Source of the DNA: Candidatus Auribacter fodinae
GTDB taxonomy: Bacteria > Auribacterota > Auribacteria > Auribacterales > Auribacteraceae
Length of the DNA stretch: 51,912 nucleotides
Reading direction: 5' to 3'
Assembly: GCA_003599815.1 (NCBI GenBank)
Contig: QZJZ01000097.1
Location: 1-51,912 of the forward strand
Part shown: positions 43,001 through 51,912 of the stretch, piece after piece
How positions within the stretch are numbered: position 1 is the stretch's first letter
How the letters are laid out: every line of letters begins with the position of its first letter
Translations under genes and position numbers: made by a program
Notes under the pieces: model-generated
Databases searched by the model: none
What the model was told of the DNA's origin: nothing
What the model saw: only the letters and a program-made list of their open reading frames with translations

Positions 43001-43639
43001 GTGGATCTATTCTTTTTTTTGACTCCCAAAGAGCTTGTTTTGATCGGGGTAATCCTGGTTGTTCTGTTATTTATAATGTTATTTTCCATTGTACTGTTTA
43101 ACCGGTGGTTGTCCCGGCGTGCCTTGTACCGAATGATAAAACATATGGAATTTTATGCATCAGGAAAAAACCGCACTACTGAACAATGCAATGAGTTGGG
43201 AAACAGTTATTTTGAACTAAAAAATTTTTTAAAAGCAGAACACTGGTACAATGAAGCGCTTGCCGTTGATCCTGAAAATATGGACGCCTATACTTCTCTT
43301 GCTGAATTGTATAAAATTACAAAAAATTATGAGAAGCTCCGAACTGTTTTTGAAAAATTATCTGAAGCCAATCCATATGATCCTGAGCTTTTAAGGGAAT
43401 TGGGCTGGGCATATTATCATTGTTCTGATTTTCGAAAAGCGATCGTCAAGTTTGAACGTCTTAAAAGTGTTATTCCCGGTGATATTCAGGCACGCTATTC
43501 ACTAGGGTTGCTGTATCTTAGTGAAGGCAATAAAATGAAGGCAATTCAAGAATATCAGGAATTACGGAAGCTTGATGAGAAGAAAGCGGCTGAACTGATC
43601 GAATACATATATCCTGAAGATGACTTAAAAGGGCATTGA
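43001..43639 (+). CDS. Membrane-anchored TPR protein
   Basis: A 212-residue protein starting at GTG 43001, with GAGG seven bases upstream. One membrane helix lies at about 10-32 (ELVLIGVILVVLLFIMLFSIVLF), followed by TPR units including FLKAEHWYNEALAVDPENMDAYTSLAELY and DIQARYSLGLLYLSEGNKMKAIQEY. It is probably an assembly or scaffolding factor at the inner membrane. No enzymatic motif is present. Position after the FecR-domain gene suggests a common envelope role. Confidence 0.8.
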   Translation: MDLFFFLTPKELVLIGVILVVLLFIMLFSIVLFNRWLSRRALYRMIKHMEFYASGKNRTTEQCNELGNSYFELKNFLKAEHWYNEALAVDPENMDAYTSLAELYKITKNYEKLRTVFEKLSEANPYDPELLRELGWAYYHCSDFRKAIVKFERLKSVIPGDIQARYSLGLLYLSEGNKMKAIQEYQELRKLDEKKAAELIEYIYPEDDLKGH

Positions 43640-43736
43640 GTTGTCTATCTTACCTCTTCCTTTATTTTTTTAATGAAATAAACAAATGGATGTTTTACAA
43701 TCATCTGCCGTATATAAAGAACTATGGTGGTGATAC

Positions 43737-44381
43737 ATGATATTTTCTGTCAATGAAGTGTTTTATTCGATTCAGGGAGAGTCCCGTTTTGCGGGTTATC
43801 CGTGTGTGATGGTACGTTTTTCCGGGTGTAATCTTTCTTGCTCATATTGTGATACTGCCTATGCCCGCGACGAGGCTGAGGAATGGGATTTCAACCGGTT
43901 GATGGAGTCCATTGATCAGTTTCAGTGTCCGTTAGTTGAACTGACCGGGGGCGAACCGTTATTACAGACCAACATTCAGTTTTTAACAGAACAGCTTATT
44001 TTAAAGGGGTATAGAGTCCTCATAGAAACAAATGGCAGTTGTGATATAAATACGATATCTCCCAAAGTTATTTTTATTATGGATGTCAAATGTCCCGGAA
44101 GTGGGCATACGAATGTATTCTGTGAGAAAAATCTGTCTTATATAAAAACGGATGACGAATTAAAGTTTGTTCTTTCCGGCCGGAGCGATTATGACTGGGC
44201 AAAAAACTTTATATCTCATTATGGCTTATGGGGTAAAGTTAATATATTGTTTTCACCTGTATGGAATAAGCTTAATATCCGGGATCTTGCAACGTGGATG
44301 CTCAGTGACCGTCTATATTCTGCGCGGTTACAGCTACAATTGCATAAATTGATATGGGGTCCGGATAAGAGAGGGGTATAA
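43737..44381 (+). CDS. queE: 7-carboxy-7-deazaguanine synthase QueE
   Basis: QueE is the radical SAM enzyme that contracts carboxytetrahydropterin to 7-carboxy-7-deazaguanine in queuosine synthesis. The 214-residue protein has FYSIQGES near the start, the cluster motif C31xxxC35xxC38 inside [15 protein letters not shown], and LTGGEPLLQ for SAM binding. GGTGGTGA precedes ATG 43737. The stop is 2 bases before queC, the next enzyme of the same pathway. The 97-base leader shows no preQ1 riboswitch that I can recognise. Confidence 0.92.
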   Translation: MIFSVNEVFYSIQGESRFAGYPCVMVRFSGCNLSCSYCDTAYARDEAEEWDFNRLMESIDQFQCPLVELTGGEPLLQTNIQFLTEQLILKGYRVLIETNGSCDINTISPKVIFIMDVKCPGSGHTNVFCEKNLSYIKTDDELKFVLSGRSDYDWAKNFISHYGLWGKVNILFSPVWNKLNIRDLATWMLSDRLYSARLQLQLHKLIWGPDKRGV

Positions 44382-44383
44382 CA

Positions 44384-45064
44384 GTGAAAAAAGCGGTGGT
44401 TCTGCTCAGTGGCGGTATCGACTCCTATACAGTCGCGGCTATTGCCCGTAAAGATGGATTTATCTTATACGCATTATCGTTTGATTATAATCAGCGCCAT
44501 AAATATGAAATTCAGGCGGCTAGGCGCATAGCAGAATCGCTCTCTGTAAAACAGCATATTGTTTCCCAACTGGGATTCCTCCGTGACATAGGCGGTTCAG
44601 CTTTGACCAGCTCAATACCGGTACCGGAAAATAGATCCGATATGTCAGATATACCTGTCACTTATGTTCCTGCCCGGAATATTTTATTTCTTTCCTATGC
44701 TGTGGCATGGGCGGAGGTGCTGGGAGCCTGCGATATTTTTATAGGAGTGAACGCAATAGATTACAGTGGTTATCCCGATTGCCGTCCGGAATTTATTGCG
44801 GCATACCAGCAGGCGGTCAACGTTGGTACAAAAGCAGGTGTAAACGGACAGTTTTTTTGTATTCGCACTCCTTTAATAGGAATGACTAAACGCGAAATTA
44901 TCTTAGCAGGTCGCGCTGTTGGCTGTGATTATAGCTTGTCGATCAGTTGCTATCAGGCGGATTCACATGGGCTTGCATGCGGTGCTTGCGATAGCTGTCT
45001 TATCCGTATGAAAGGTTTTCAGGATGCTGGCGTGCCTGACCCAACCCAATACCGCATCCGATAG
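44384..45064 (+). CDS. queC: 7-cyano-7-deazaguanine synthase QueC
   Basis: QueC turns 7-carboxy-7-deazaguanine and ammonia into preQ0 using ATP. The 226-residue protein has the ATP loop SGGIDS at 9-14, [12 protein letters not shown], the [11 protein letters not shown] segment, and the C-terminal zinc cysteines in [17 protein letters not shown]. The GTG start at 44384 directly follows queE. QueD, QueF and Tgt are not in the window. The gene ends two bases before the end of the convergent macro-domain gene. Confidence 0.93.
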   Translation: MKKAVVLLSGGIDSYTVAAIARKDGFILYALSFDYNQRHKYEIQAARRIAESLSVKQHIVSQLGFLRDIGGSALTSSIPVPENRSDMSDIPVTYVPARNILFLSYAVAWAEVLGACDIFIGVNAIDYSGYPDCRPEFIAAYQQAVNVGTKAGVNGQFFCIRTPLIGMTKREIILAGRAVGCDYSLSISCYQADSHGLACGACDSCLIRMKGFQDAGVPDPTQYRIR

Positions 45065-45066
45065 TT

Positions 45067-45603
45067 CTATTTTTTTCTGCTGAATATTGTGTTTACTCGT
45101 TCAATAAATGTTGTGCGTAGTTGGTCGCCAGAGACCAAGATAATCAGTGATTTGATAATTGTTTTTCCCATGCAATATTCGATACACGCCTCAACCGTTT
45201 TTTCTGCAATGATATATGGCGATGCATGACTGCTCGTAAGATAACAGGGGATAAGCACAATCGTTGAACAGTTATAGCTTTGGCATGTGCTCAATGCTTT
45301 TAGCATGTAACCTTTGACCGCGTTGTCATCAATTCTGCCGTCCTGTCCCATACATACACAATGGACGAGATAGGTATAGGGCAGTTTTCCCGCTTCAGTG
45401 ACGATAGATTCACCGAGTTCACATGGTCCTTTTTCCGTGGCTTTCTGTTCGACGATGCTGCCTGCATGTTTTTTTATTTCACTCGATATTTCGTTTCCCA
45501 TCCATAAATAATCGTTTGTCGGAAAGATTAACGCATCAGCTTTTATGCTTGTGATTTCGTCGTTGGAAATTTCAAGATGTGTTTTATTAAGTTTAATTTT
45601 CAT
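45067..45603 (-). CDS. Macro-domain protein
   Basis: A 178-residue stand-alone macro domain, a fold that binds ADP-ribose or related nucleotides. The start KADALIFPTNDYLWMGNEISSE matches the usual VDAIVNAAN-type strand with Asp23 and Asn30, although the glycine-rich loop is shorter. The segment GESIVTEAGKLPYTYLVHCV is also typical. It may remove or read ADP-ribosylation, or process a cyclic nucleotide derivative; the target is unknown. Good ribosome pattern (GAGGAAA) precedes ATG 45603. It is oriented tail-to-tail with queC. Confidence 0.8.
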   Translation of the reverse strand: MKIKLNKTHLEISNDEITSIKADALIFPTNDYLWMGNEISSEIKKHAGSIVEQKATEKGPCELGESIVTEAGKLPYTYLVHCVCMGQDGRIDDNAVKGYMLKALSTCQSYNCSTIVLIPCYLTSSHASPYIIAEKTVEACIEYCMGKTIIKSLIILVSGDQLRTTFIERVNTIFSRKK

Positions 45604-45700
45604 TAATTATTTTCCTCTTTGAACAATGGAGTGCCTTATATACAATAAGTAAAGATATCATTTTTTTTGAAGGAAAGAATAAAAAAAAGCGTGTCATGTT

Positions 45701-45727
45701 TTGATTTTGCAAAATTTGTGGTATAAT
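45701..45727 (+). promoter_or_regulatory. Promoter of lspA with extended -10
   Basis: TATAAT at 45722-45727 is preceded by TGG, giving an extended -10 element, and TTGATT lies at 45701-45706 with a short 15-base spacer. Transcription would start about 30 bases before ATG 45767. Confidence 0.5.
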
Positions 45728-45766
45728 AAGAATGACGGCGCATAACACGATAGAAAAGGATGGCTT

Positions 45767-46327
45767 ATGAAACTTTTGATGAAAAGGCTTATTTTTACTT
45801 CAGTTGCTATGGTTGCGGCATTATTCCTAGATCAGGCAACAAAATACATTGCTGCGGATATCCAGTTAAGTAATCCCCTGAGTAACGATTATTATATAAT
45901 AACTCTGTTTGAGAAACTTTATCGGAGTGCGGGGGTTCATTTTTTCCTTATTAATGTACGTCATTACTTTGAGCTGTCCCAGTTGGTTTTAAGAGTTGTT
46001 GTTCTTCCGCTTATAGGCGTATATATGGTTTACTATGTCATGACGCGAAAAATAACATCAATGTCCGCATTTATTGGATTTGGTCTGATGATAGGCGCTC
46101 TTTTGGGGAATGCTGTTGACATTGTTACTCGCGGGTATGTTATCGACTGGATCGGGTGTTCTTTTTTTATTAGTTCCGCTGAATTAAATTATGCGATTAA
46201 TGTTGCTGATATAATAGCTGTTTTTTCCGCCCCGATTATTTTGGTCAGTATACGATATGCCCAGCGCAGATCTGTCGTAAGTGAGCCAGCGCATATTGTT
46301 TCTTTTCAGGATGAATCTGTTGCGTAA
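45767..46327 (+). CDS. lspA: Lipoprotein signal peptidase (divergent LspA)
   Basis: LspA cleaves lipoprotein signal peptides in the inner membrane. The 186-residue protein has four hydrophobic helices, DQATK at 22-26, and both catalytic aspartates in GNAVD (Asp118) and NVAD (Asp148), matching E. coli Asp114 and Asp141. The usual NxGAAF loop is replaced by SAGVHFF, and WIGCSFF stands before NYAINVAD. It is divergent but probably active. AAAAGGAT precedes ATG 45767, and a strong terminator follows, so it is a single-gene unit. Confidence 0.85.
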   Translation: MKLLMKRLIFTSVAMVAALFLDQATKYIAADIQLSNPLSNDYYIITLFEKLYRSAGVHFFLINVRHYFELSQLVLRVVVLPLIGVYMVYYVMTRKITSMSAFIGFGLMIGALLGNAVDIVTRGYVIDWIGCSFFISSAELNYAINVADIIAVFSAPIILVSIRYAQRRSVVSEPAHIVSFQDESVA

Positions 46328-46355
46328 GTCTTACCTACATATTGTTATGCTCTTT

Positions 46356-46379
46356 GCCCGGCGTTTGCCGGGCTTTTTT
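46356..46379 (+). terminator. Rho-independent terminator of lspA
   Basis: GCCCGGC at 46356-46362 and GCCGGGC at 46367-46373 form a perfect seven-pair GC stem with loop GTTT, followed directly by six T residues. It lies 28 bases after the lspA stop. Confidence 0.92.
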
Positions 46380-46511
46380 GTTTTTCTACGTACCTGCATC
46401 TTTCTAGAGCCGTAACTTCCTCACTTTAATATTGCAAAAAAAAATACAGTGATGCTAATATAATACGACATTTTTATTTCATGAATTCTTAACCTTCTGG
46501 ATTGGAAACGA

Positions 46512-48569
46512 ATGCAACCACAATTGAAGAAAACGCGCAATATTGGTTTTATAGCTCATATTGATGCGGGTAAAACTACAGTGACCGAGCGAGTGTTGTA
46601 CTACACTCATAAAACATATAAAATTGGTGAAATTGATGACGGTACGACCGTCATGGATTTTATGGACGAAGAGAGAAAACGTGGAATCACCATAACTTCA
46701 GCCGCAACAACGGTTTTCTGGGATGATCATCGGTTTAATATTATTGACACTCCCGGGCACGTCGATTTTACCATTGAAGTAGAAAGATCGCTCCGTGTGC
46801 TTGATGGCGCAGTAATCATTTTTTGTGGCAGGGGAGGTGTGGAGCCTCAATCGGAAACCGTTTGGCGACAGGCCGACAGGTACAAAGTGCCACGGCTTGC
46901 GTTTGTCAATAAAATGGATCGTGCCGGAGCTAGTTTTTCGCATTGCGTTAATATGATACGCTCTCGTTTGAGAGCGGTTCCGATTCCTATTCAGATACCT
47001 ATCGGACGAGAAGACCATTTTGAAGGTGTTATTGACCTTGTCACTATGAAGGCATTGTATAATACTGATGAAGATGGGAGCACAGTAACTGTAGGTGAAA
47101 TTCCAGAAGCATGTCGTGAGGAAGCACAGGTTTATCATGATCAGATGATAGAAATGCTGGCAGAATTCGATGAAAAACTGTTTGAAAAATATGTGGATTC
47201 AAGTCCGGTTACTGAAATAGACATTCATTCTGCGTTGCGAATGGTTACGCTTACGAATAAAGCAGTGCCAGTCTTGTGCGGGGCGGCTTTAAGAAATAAA
47301 GGGGTTCAGCCTTTGTTGGATGCCATCGTAAACTATCTTCCGGCACCTTCGGATAAGCCTCCCATAGAAGGGCACGATCCTAAATCTGCTGAACGGATTC
47401 TGCGTAAACCGAACATTCAGGAACCGTTCTGCGGTTTAGTATTCAAAGTAATGACTGATAAGGATTCCCGTCTGGTATTCCTTCGTATTTACTCAGGTAA
47501 AATTGAAAAAGGCGATATGGTATACAACTCTACCGCAGGCAAATCGGAACGATTGGCGCGTATCTTTCAGATGCATGCCAATAAACGTGAACGCCTTGAC
47601 ATAGCGTATGCTGGTGAAATTGTTGCTGTTACAGGGCTTAAATATGCGATGACCGGCGATACCTTATGCCCTGAAGATAAACCAATTGTGCTTGAACGAA
47701 TTCAGTATCCGGAACCGGTAATTTCACTTGCTATCGAACCTAAAAGAAAAGTTGATGAGGATAAACTCATCGACTGCTTGAATAAACTTGCTCAGGATGA
47801 CCCTACATTGACTTTTAAAATCGATCCTGATACTGGGCAGAAAGTTATATCCGGTATGGGAGAATTGCATCTTGAAGTTATCGCGAATCGTCTTCGCGAT
47901 GACTTTAATACTGATATAAACACCGGGCGTCCTCAGGTGGTCTATCGCGAAACGATCACATCTCCTGTCAAACATAGTGCTGAATTCGATCGCGTCATTT
48001 CGGACAAACGCCAGTTTGCCGGTATCAGTATAGAACTGAGACCGCTTGAACGTAAATCGGGTTTTGTTTTTGAAGATAAAATCAGGAAACCCGATGTTCC
48101 AAAACAAGTACGTGATTGGCTTGAGTCTTCTTTAGTGGAGTCGGCGCAATGCGGTGTTTTAAGCGGCTATCCTCTGGTGGATGTAAGAGTGTCGGTACTT
48201 GATGTGATATTTGACCAGAATGATATTTCAGAAATAGCGTTAAAAGCAGTCGCGAATCAGGCTTTAAGCGATGCGCAGAGAAAAGCCGCTTCTAAGTTGC
48301 TGGAACCTATTATGAATGTTGAAATTACCGTTCCGGATAAATATACGGGAGGCGTCATAGGCGACATGACAGCGCGTGGAGGCCAGATTCAGGAAGTGAA
48401 TCTTCTTGATGATGACCTTGCGGGCTCGAGTGCATTGGATGTGCTGAAAACCATTACAGCATTTGCTCCTCTTTCGGCTCTTTTCGGCTACAGTACGGCG
48501 TTGCGTTCATTAACTGAAGGAAGGGGAACTTTCAGCATGGAGTTTTCCCATTTCGGTGATAAATTGTAA
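46512..48569 (+). CDS. fusA: Elongation factor G-like GTPase
   Basis: A 685-residue EF-G family translocase. GTPase motifs are all present: AHIDAGKTT at 15-23, [14 protein letters not shown] and NKMD. Domain II and III segments (GMGELHLEV) and the domain IV and V parts ([14 protein letters not shown]) follow. Domain IV lacks the common GGRGQY/F sequence, reading ISDKRQFAG instead, and GGQIQEV is followed by a short insertion near the C-terminus. It could be the sole EF-G of the organism or a specialised paralogue. It is not next to rpsL, rpsG or tuf, which hints at the latter. A TATAAT at 46459 lies upstream with a poor -35. Confidence 0.88.
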   Translation: MQPQLKKTRNIGFIAHIDAGKTTVTERVLYYTHKTYKIGEIDDGTTVMDFMDEERKRGITITSAATTVFWDDHRFNIIDTPGHVDFTIEVERSLRVLDGAVIIFCGRGGVEPQSETVWRQADRYKVPRLAFVNKMDRAGASFSHCVNMIRSRLRAVPIPIQIPIGREDHFEGVIDLVTMKALYNTDEDGSTVTVGEIPEACREEAQVYHDQMIEMLAEFDEKLFEKYVDSSPVTEIDIHSALRMVTLTNKAVPVLCGAALRNKGVQPLLDAIVNYLPAPSDKPPIEGHDPKSAERILRKPNIQEPFCGLVFKVMTDKDSRLVFLRIYSGKIEKGDMVYNSTAGKSERLARIFQMHANKRERLDIAYAGEIVAVTGLKYAMTGDTLCPEDKPIVLERIQYPEPVISLAIEPKRKVDEDKLIDCLNKLAQDDPTLTFKIDPDTGQKVISGMGELHLEVIANRLRDDFNTDINTGRPQVVYRETITSPVKHSAEFDRVISDKRQFAGISIELRPLERKSGFVFEDKIRKPDVPKQVRDWLESSLVESAQCGVLSGYPLVDVRVSVLDVIFDQNDISEIALKAVANQALSDAQRKAASKLLEPIMNVEITVPDKYTGGVIGDMTARGGQIQEVNLLDDDLAGSSALDVLKTITAFAPLSALFGYSTALRSLTEGRGTFSMEFSHFGDKL

Positions 48570-48627
48570 TGGTCTTATCTGTAAGAGAGCGATCGAGCAA
48601 CACAATTATTTATTGAAAGGATACGCG

Positions 48628-49707
48628 ATGGAGGCAGTAGAGGTCAATTCAAACAATCATCTGACTTGGGATCAATTCGAAAACGCAACCACTGACCAGA
48701 AAGTTGATTTTTTTAAGCGTGATGGGAAAATTTTTGATGTATTGATTTCTCAACAGTTCAATCGAGACTTGTTGGAAGAGTTAATCCGTATCGCTGATGC
48801 TATCAGGAAAATTGCGAAACGGAAAAAAGGCATGGATTGGCTTCAGTCCCTGATGTCCCATAAACGGGCAATGCTTTATTTTGTTCAGCCTTCTACGCGA
48901 ACATTTCTTTCTTTTCTTAATGCCTGCCATATACTTGGTATACGATCTTCAGAAGTTCGAGATCCTTCGACTTCTTCCGAAGTAAAGGGAGAAACACCGG
49001 AGGACACAATACGAACTTTTTCCAGTTATGTTGATATGATTATAATGCGTTATCCTAAAGAAGGTTTTGCCGAAAAAGCTTCTTTCGTTCTTAATCAGAC
49101 TGATCGTCCAATTCCGATTATTAATGCAGGTTCCGGCAAAGATCAGCATCCAACACAAGCCTTGCTCGATATATATACACTTCACCGATCATTTGATGAT
49201 ATGGGGGGGATTGAGGGCAAATCTATCGCTATGGTCGGCGATTTATTGCGAGGCCGTACAGTTCGATCTTTGAGTTATCTTCTTACAAATTACCCCAAGG
49301 TAAAAATATATTATGTATCACCTCCTCAGTTAAGAATGGGAAACGATATTAAGAATTTTCTTAAAAGTAAATCGACACCGTTTTTTGAAGTTGATTCTAT
49401 TGAAGAGATTTTGCCCATTGTTGATGCTGTTTATATGACTCGCATTCAGGATGAATGGGATAAAAACGGTGAATCCAAGGACACAAATTACGATAGATAT
49501 TCTCTTCTCGAAAAACACATGAATGTCATGAAAAAAACGGCGATTATAATGCACCCGCTTCCGCGACGCAATGAAATTGACGTTAAAGTTGATTCTGACC
49601 CGCGTGCAATGTACTGGAGACAGGAACGGAACGGTATGTGGATTCGTGCCGCGCTGTTGATAAAAATATTCGGTTATGAAGAAGTTGTTATGACCTATAG
49701 TGATTAA
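48628..49707 (+). CDS. pyrB: Aspartate carbamoyltransferase
   Basis: PyrB joins carbamoyl phosphate and aspartate, the committed step of pyrimidine synthesis. The 359-residue protein has an N-terminal extension of about 60 residues, then STRT at 89-92 and VKGETPEDT with Lys120. MRYP, QHPTQALLD, GDLLRGRTVRS, TRIQDEW and HPLPRRNEI follow. All catalytic residues known from E. coli PyrB have equivalents. A short insertion follows TRIQDEW. ATG 48628 with AAAGGA upstream is preferred over the longer frame. No regulatory pyrI gene is visible nearby. It lies 58 bases after the EF-G gene. Confidence 0.9.
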   Translation: MEAVEVNSNNHLTWDQFENATTDQKVDFFKRDGKIFDVLISQQFNRDLLEELIRIADAIRKIAKRKKGMDWLQSLMSHKRAMLYFVQPSTRTFLSFLNACHILGIRSSEVRDPSTSSEVKGETPEDTIRTFSSYVDMIIMRYPKEGFAEKASFVLNQTDRPIPIINAGSGKDQHPTQALLDIYTLHRSFDDMGGIEGKSIAMVGDLLRGRTVRSLSYLLTNYPKVKIYYVSPPQLRMGNDIKNFLKSKSTPFFEVDSIEEILPIVDAVYMTRIQDEWDKNGESKDTNYDRYSLLEKHMNVMKKTAIIMHPLPRRNEIDVKVDSDPRAMYWRQERNGMWIRAALLIKIFGYEEVVMTYSD

Positions 49708-49737
49708 CCCCATTTTTAACAGACAAGGTCATATTTG

Positions 49738-50328
49738 ATGAAAATTACCTCAGTTGAATTTCACATGCCTGCTTCAAAGCCAGAACTGTTTTGTTTTGAT
49801 CTTCCTCAAGTTGTGTTTGCGGGTCGTTCCAATGTGGGAAAATCTTCTTTAATTAAGACATTGATGAATCGAAAAAAAATGGTTCGTGTCGGCCGCACAC
49901 CCGGTGTAACGCGCGCCATTAATTTTTTTAAAATCAACGAGCGGTATTATTTTGTTGATTTACCCGGGTATGGTTATGCCAAAGCTCCTCCGGCGGAACA
50001 AAATAAGTGGAAAAAACTTATAGAAGCCTATTTCAACACAGTGGTTAATCTGCGTAAAATTGTGTTGTTGCTGGATATCCGTCGCGAACTGACTCCCGGT
50101 GATAAGATGTTTCTTGAATGGGCGCGGAACTTTGAGTTCCCATTGCTTGTTGTTCTGACAAAAATGGATAAGGTATCTAAGAATGAGGCTGTTAAGCGGC
50201 GCTCAGAGATTATTAAAGCATGCGGATTACCTGCGGAAGACTGTATTTTGTTTTCCGCCCTTAAAGGAACCGGTAAAGAGGATATTCTCATGAATATCGG
50301 GCATGCATTTGCTAACAATGAAAACTAA
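49738..50328 (+). CDS. engB: Ribosome-assembly GTPase EngB (YsxC/YihA)
   Basis: EngB is a small GTPase needed for large ribosomal subunit maturation. The 196-residue protein has G1 GRSNVGKSS at 29-37, GRTPGVTR, the G3 motif DLPGYGYA, and the G4 motif TKMDK, with the family ending in the usual IxxALKGTG-type G5. The length is normal. ATG 49738 is used, with a TTG directly before it ignored. The gene overlaps the TrmJ-like gene by 11 bases, and sits with translation-related neighbours. Confidence 0.94.
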   Translation: MKITSVEFHMPASKPELFCFDLPQVVFAGRSNVGKSSLIKTLMNRKKMVRVGRTPGVTRAINFFKINERYYFVDLPGYGYAKAPPAEQNKWKKLIEAYFNTVVNLRKIVLLLDIRRELTPGDKMFLEWARNFEFPLLVVLTKMDKVSKNEAVKRRSEIIKACGLPAEDCILFSALKGTGKEDILMNIGHAFANNEN

Positions 50329-51031
50329 GATAGCAGACAGACTGTACATAGTTTTATGCTCTCCCAAATACACTCCAAATGTGGCGTTTACCGCACGATC
50401 CATGAAAAATATGGGGGTTAGCAGGCTTCGCATTGTATCTGCTTCCGACATTAATTTTGAGGAAGCGAAATTGATCGCTGTACACGCTGATGATGTGATT
50501 GATTCTGTTCAGCTTTTTGACACTCTTGATGACGCGCTTGCCGATATCTCATATGCGGTTGCGTTCACTGCACGGGAAAGAAAAAAAGGTGAACCAGCCG
50601 TAACACTGAGATACTGCATCTCAGAACTCGCTGAATCACTGAATAAAGGTAACACAGCGTTTGTTTTTGGGCCGGAAGACACGGGATTATCCAATGAAAA
50701 TATTGCGATCTGTCATAGGAATGTTAAAATTTATTCATCAGATGAGTTTCCTTCTCTGAACCTTTCTCACGCGGTTATAGTTGCTTTATACGAGCTGGTT
50801 ATGGCGTATGAGGATATGGGATCAAAATACGATTACAAAAGAATCACCATTTCCGAAGAGAATAAACTGCAAACGACGATTGAAAGCGTTCTTACACATC
50901 TCTGTATCGAACGGTCTTCAGGTTATGCGGGTTGGCCGCAGGCATTAATGTCGATTTTTAAAAAGCGCGATATCACTATTCCTGAATATAATGCTTTGAT
51001 GGGCTTCTTTAACTCATTAAAATCAAAATAA
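50318..51031 (+). CDS. TrmJ-like SpoU-family RNA methyltransferase
   Basis: A 237-residue SPOUT-class methyltransferase. Motif 1 is NVAFTARSMKNMG with the catalytic-type Arg, motif 2 is FGPEDTGLSNE, and motif 3 is SLNLSHAVIVALYE. This is the pattern of TrmJ/LasT proteins, which methylate the 2'-O of tRNA position 32; the exact target here is inference. The C-terminal region is a helical extension as in TrmJ. ATG 50318 overlaps the engB end; an alternative ATG at 50303 adds five residues. The stop lies six bases before the end of the convergent unknown gene. Confidence 0.87.
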   Translation: MKTKIADRLYIVLCSPKYTPNVAFTARSMKNMGVSRLRIVSASDINFEEAKLIAVHADDVIDSVQLFDTLDDALADISYAVAFTARERKKGEPAVTLRYCISELAESLNKGNTAFVFGPEDTGLSNENIAICHRNVKIYSSDEFPSLNLSHAVIVALYELVMAYEDMGSKYDYKRITISEENKLQTTIESVLTHLCIERSSGYAGWPQALMSIFKKRDITIPEYNALMGFFNSLKSK

Positions 51032-51036
51032 GGTAG

Positions 51037-51912
51037 TTATGCTGATTCATCAAAAAGCTTTTGCAGGGATATGACCTTTTGTAAATCAGGCTCTATGGTG
51101 CGCGGAGCGATTTCGATCTGCAAATATCTTTCCAGACCGGGGGTTATGGCTATACCTGCATTTGTTGCCGCTTTCATGACAGCATCGAACGCGACTAACT
51201 TGGCAGAACTATCCGATTTAATTTGCCGTTCCAGAATGTATAAACTATCGGCAGATACCTTATTCATATCTATAAGGTACTTTGTGAAAAGACCGAAAAG
51301 CTCTTCTGAAGTTATTATATTTTCGAGCTTTTTATCAGCCTGTAATTGCTTAGCGACATTGAATTGTCCCTTAAAAAATACCCTGTCTGCAGTTGTCAGT
51401 CCCTTGTAAAAGGTATCTATGATGTCACTATGCAGTTTCGATTCCGATTCTTCAAACGATTTAACTAAAAGCAAATACAGGGATTGCAGAGAATTTATTT
51501 CTTTTGACGCAGTATTTTGCAGTTCAGAGAATACTTTGTTTAACTGATACAATGTTATCTCTTCTTCAAGAAGCGGCATAATGAATTGCCAGTCGGAAAC
51601 GGATATATCGACAGTTTTGTAAAACTGTTCCAGAATAGTATCTGCCGGTAATGATTCAGGTACTTGTTCAAGAAATTTTATAAATAGGGCAAATAATTCT
51701 CTAAATGCTTCAGGAATTGTGTTCTCGTCAATTCCTTGTCTTATAGATACAACATACATTGATTGGCGAATCTGATCTGTTGTGTCGTTGGTCTGACCGC
51801 CTGTCATAAAATGCGTTAATCCAAGGGAGCGTAAATAATCAATTAGAAAAGTGCCTTCATCATTAGCGAGAGTATGAGTATCAGTTGATCTCACAGAAAG
51901 GTCATAAGAGTG
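51037..51912 (-). CDS. Unknown helical protein, open at the window edge
   Basis: A minus-strand reading frame of at least 285 residues with no stop up to the right edge, so its start may lie outside the window. GTG 51894 is a possible internal start. The sequence is rich in Glu, Leu, Ser and Thr, with long amphipathic helices, for example around ELFALFIKFLEQVPESLP and LYLLLVKSFEESESKL. There are no cysteines, membrane segments or known motifs. I cannot assign a function. It is convergent with the TrmJ-like gene. Confidence 0.65.
   Translation of the reverse strand, partial: HSYDLSVRSTDTHTLANDEGTFLIDYLRSLGLTHFMTGGQTNDTTDQIRQSMYVVSIRQGIDENTIPEAFRELFALFIKFLEQVPESLPADTILEQFYKTVDISVSDWQFIMPLLEEEITLYQLNKVFSELQNTASKEINSLQSLYLLLVKSFEESESKLHSDIIDTFYKGLTTADRVFFKGQFNVAKQLQADKKLENIITSEELFGLFTKYLIDMNKVSADSLYILERQIKSDSSAKLVAFDAVMKAATNAGIAITPGLERYLQIEIAPRTIEPDLQKVISLQKLFDESA

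Noticed and set aside
43640..43736. preQ1 riboswitch ahead of queE-queC
   Set aside because: I could not find the short C-rich loop with A-rich tail pattern of preQ1-I, nor a convincing larger form. The gap is just AT-rich.
1..51912. CRISPR arrays, insertion sequences, prophage or rRNA genes
   Set aside because: I saw no regularly spaced direct repeats, transposase, integrase or phage proteins, and no rRNA-like stretch. All non-coding gaps are shorter than 300 bases.

Overview
The window looks like a chromosomal segment from a Gram-negative-type (diderm) bacterium of an uncultured or poorly sampled lineage. An LptD-family outer-membrane protein with a signal peptide implies lipopolysaccharide and an outer membrane, and lipoprotein signal peptidase, FecR and TPR envelope proteins agree with this. 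DNA is moderately AT-rich, coding density is high, and genes are often joined by ATGA-type overlaps. I see no transposase, integrase, phage gene, CRISPR array, rRNA or tRNA. I cannot name the phylum from sequence alone.

Layout. (1) 80-12144 is one long plus-strand run: ispD, ispF, a gltX-like gene, cysS, tmk, holB, a secreted unknown, a RicT/PSP1 gene, metG, tatD, a ROK sugar kinase and a UDP-glucuronate-epimerase-like gene. (2) 12273-18284 is envelope and nucleotide-sugar work: lptD, ugd, a second dehydrogenase-like protein without the catalytic cysteine, and another epimerase. (3) 18274-25241 holds a family-4 uracil-DNA glycosylase, priA, a minus-strand TPR protein, a patatin-like lipase, two small ORFs and a minus-strand hemW-like gene. 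(4) 25379-34752 is a glycan-type cluster: a TMTC-like GT-C/TPR membrane protein, a membrane spermidine-synthase-like protein, three GT4 glycosyltransferases and a class II amidotransferase (asnB-like). (5) 34749-43639 carries a small phosphodiesterase, a HIT protein, a structured intergenic region, a tail-anchored low-complexity protein, an M20 peptidase, minus-strand zinc-ribbon, efp and unknown genes, then a TPR / FecR / TPR envelope set. (6) 43737-51912 holds queE-queC, a macro-domain protein, lspA, an EF-G-like gene, pyrB, engB, a TrmJ-like methyltransferase, and an unknown minus-strand gene that is open at the window edge.

How the genes work together. Ugd would make UDP-glucuronate and the epimerases would convert it or related sugars. 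The GT4 enzymes would use such donors, and the AsnB-like enzyme could turn a uronic acid into its amide. LptD would insert LPS into the outer membrane.

Most unusual points. Several proteins keep their family fold but have changed catalytic positions. The GltX-like protein has lost most glutamate-contacting residues and most of the KMSKS motif. The dehydrogenase-like protein translationally overlapping ugd lacks the Cys-containing loop. EF-P has Asn where the modified Lys/Arg normally sits. Tmk has lost the Asp of its DRY motif, and EF-G lacks the usual GGRGQY/F motif. The 35744-35980 intergenic region folds into several alternative hairpins and may be a regulatory RNA. All alignments here were made from memory, so database comparison is needed to confirm them.
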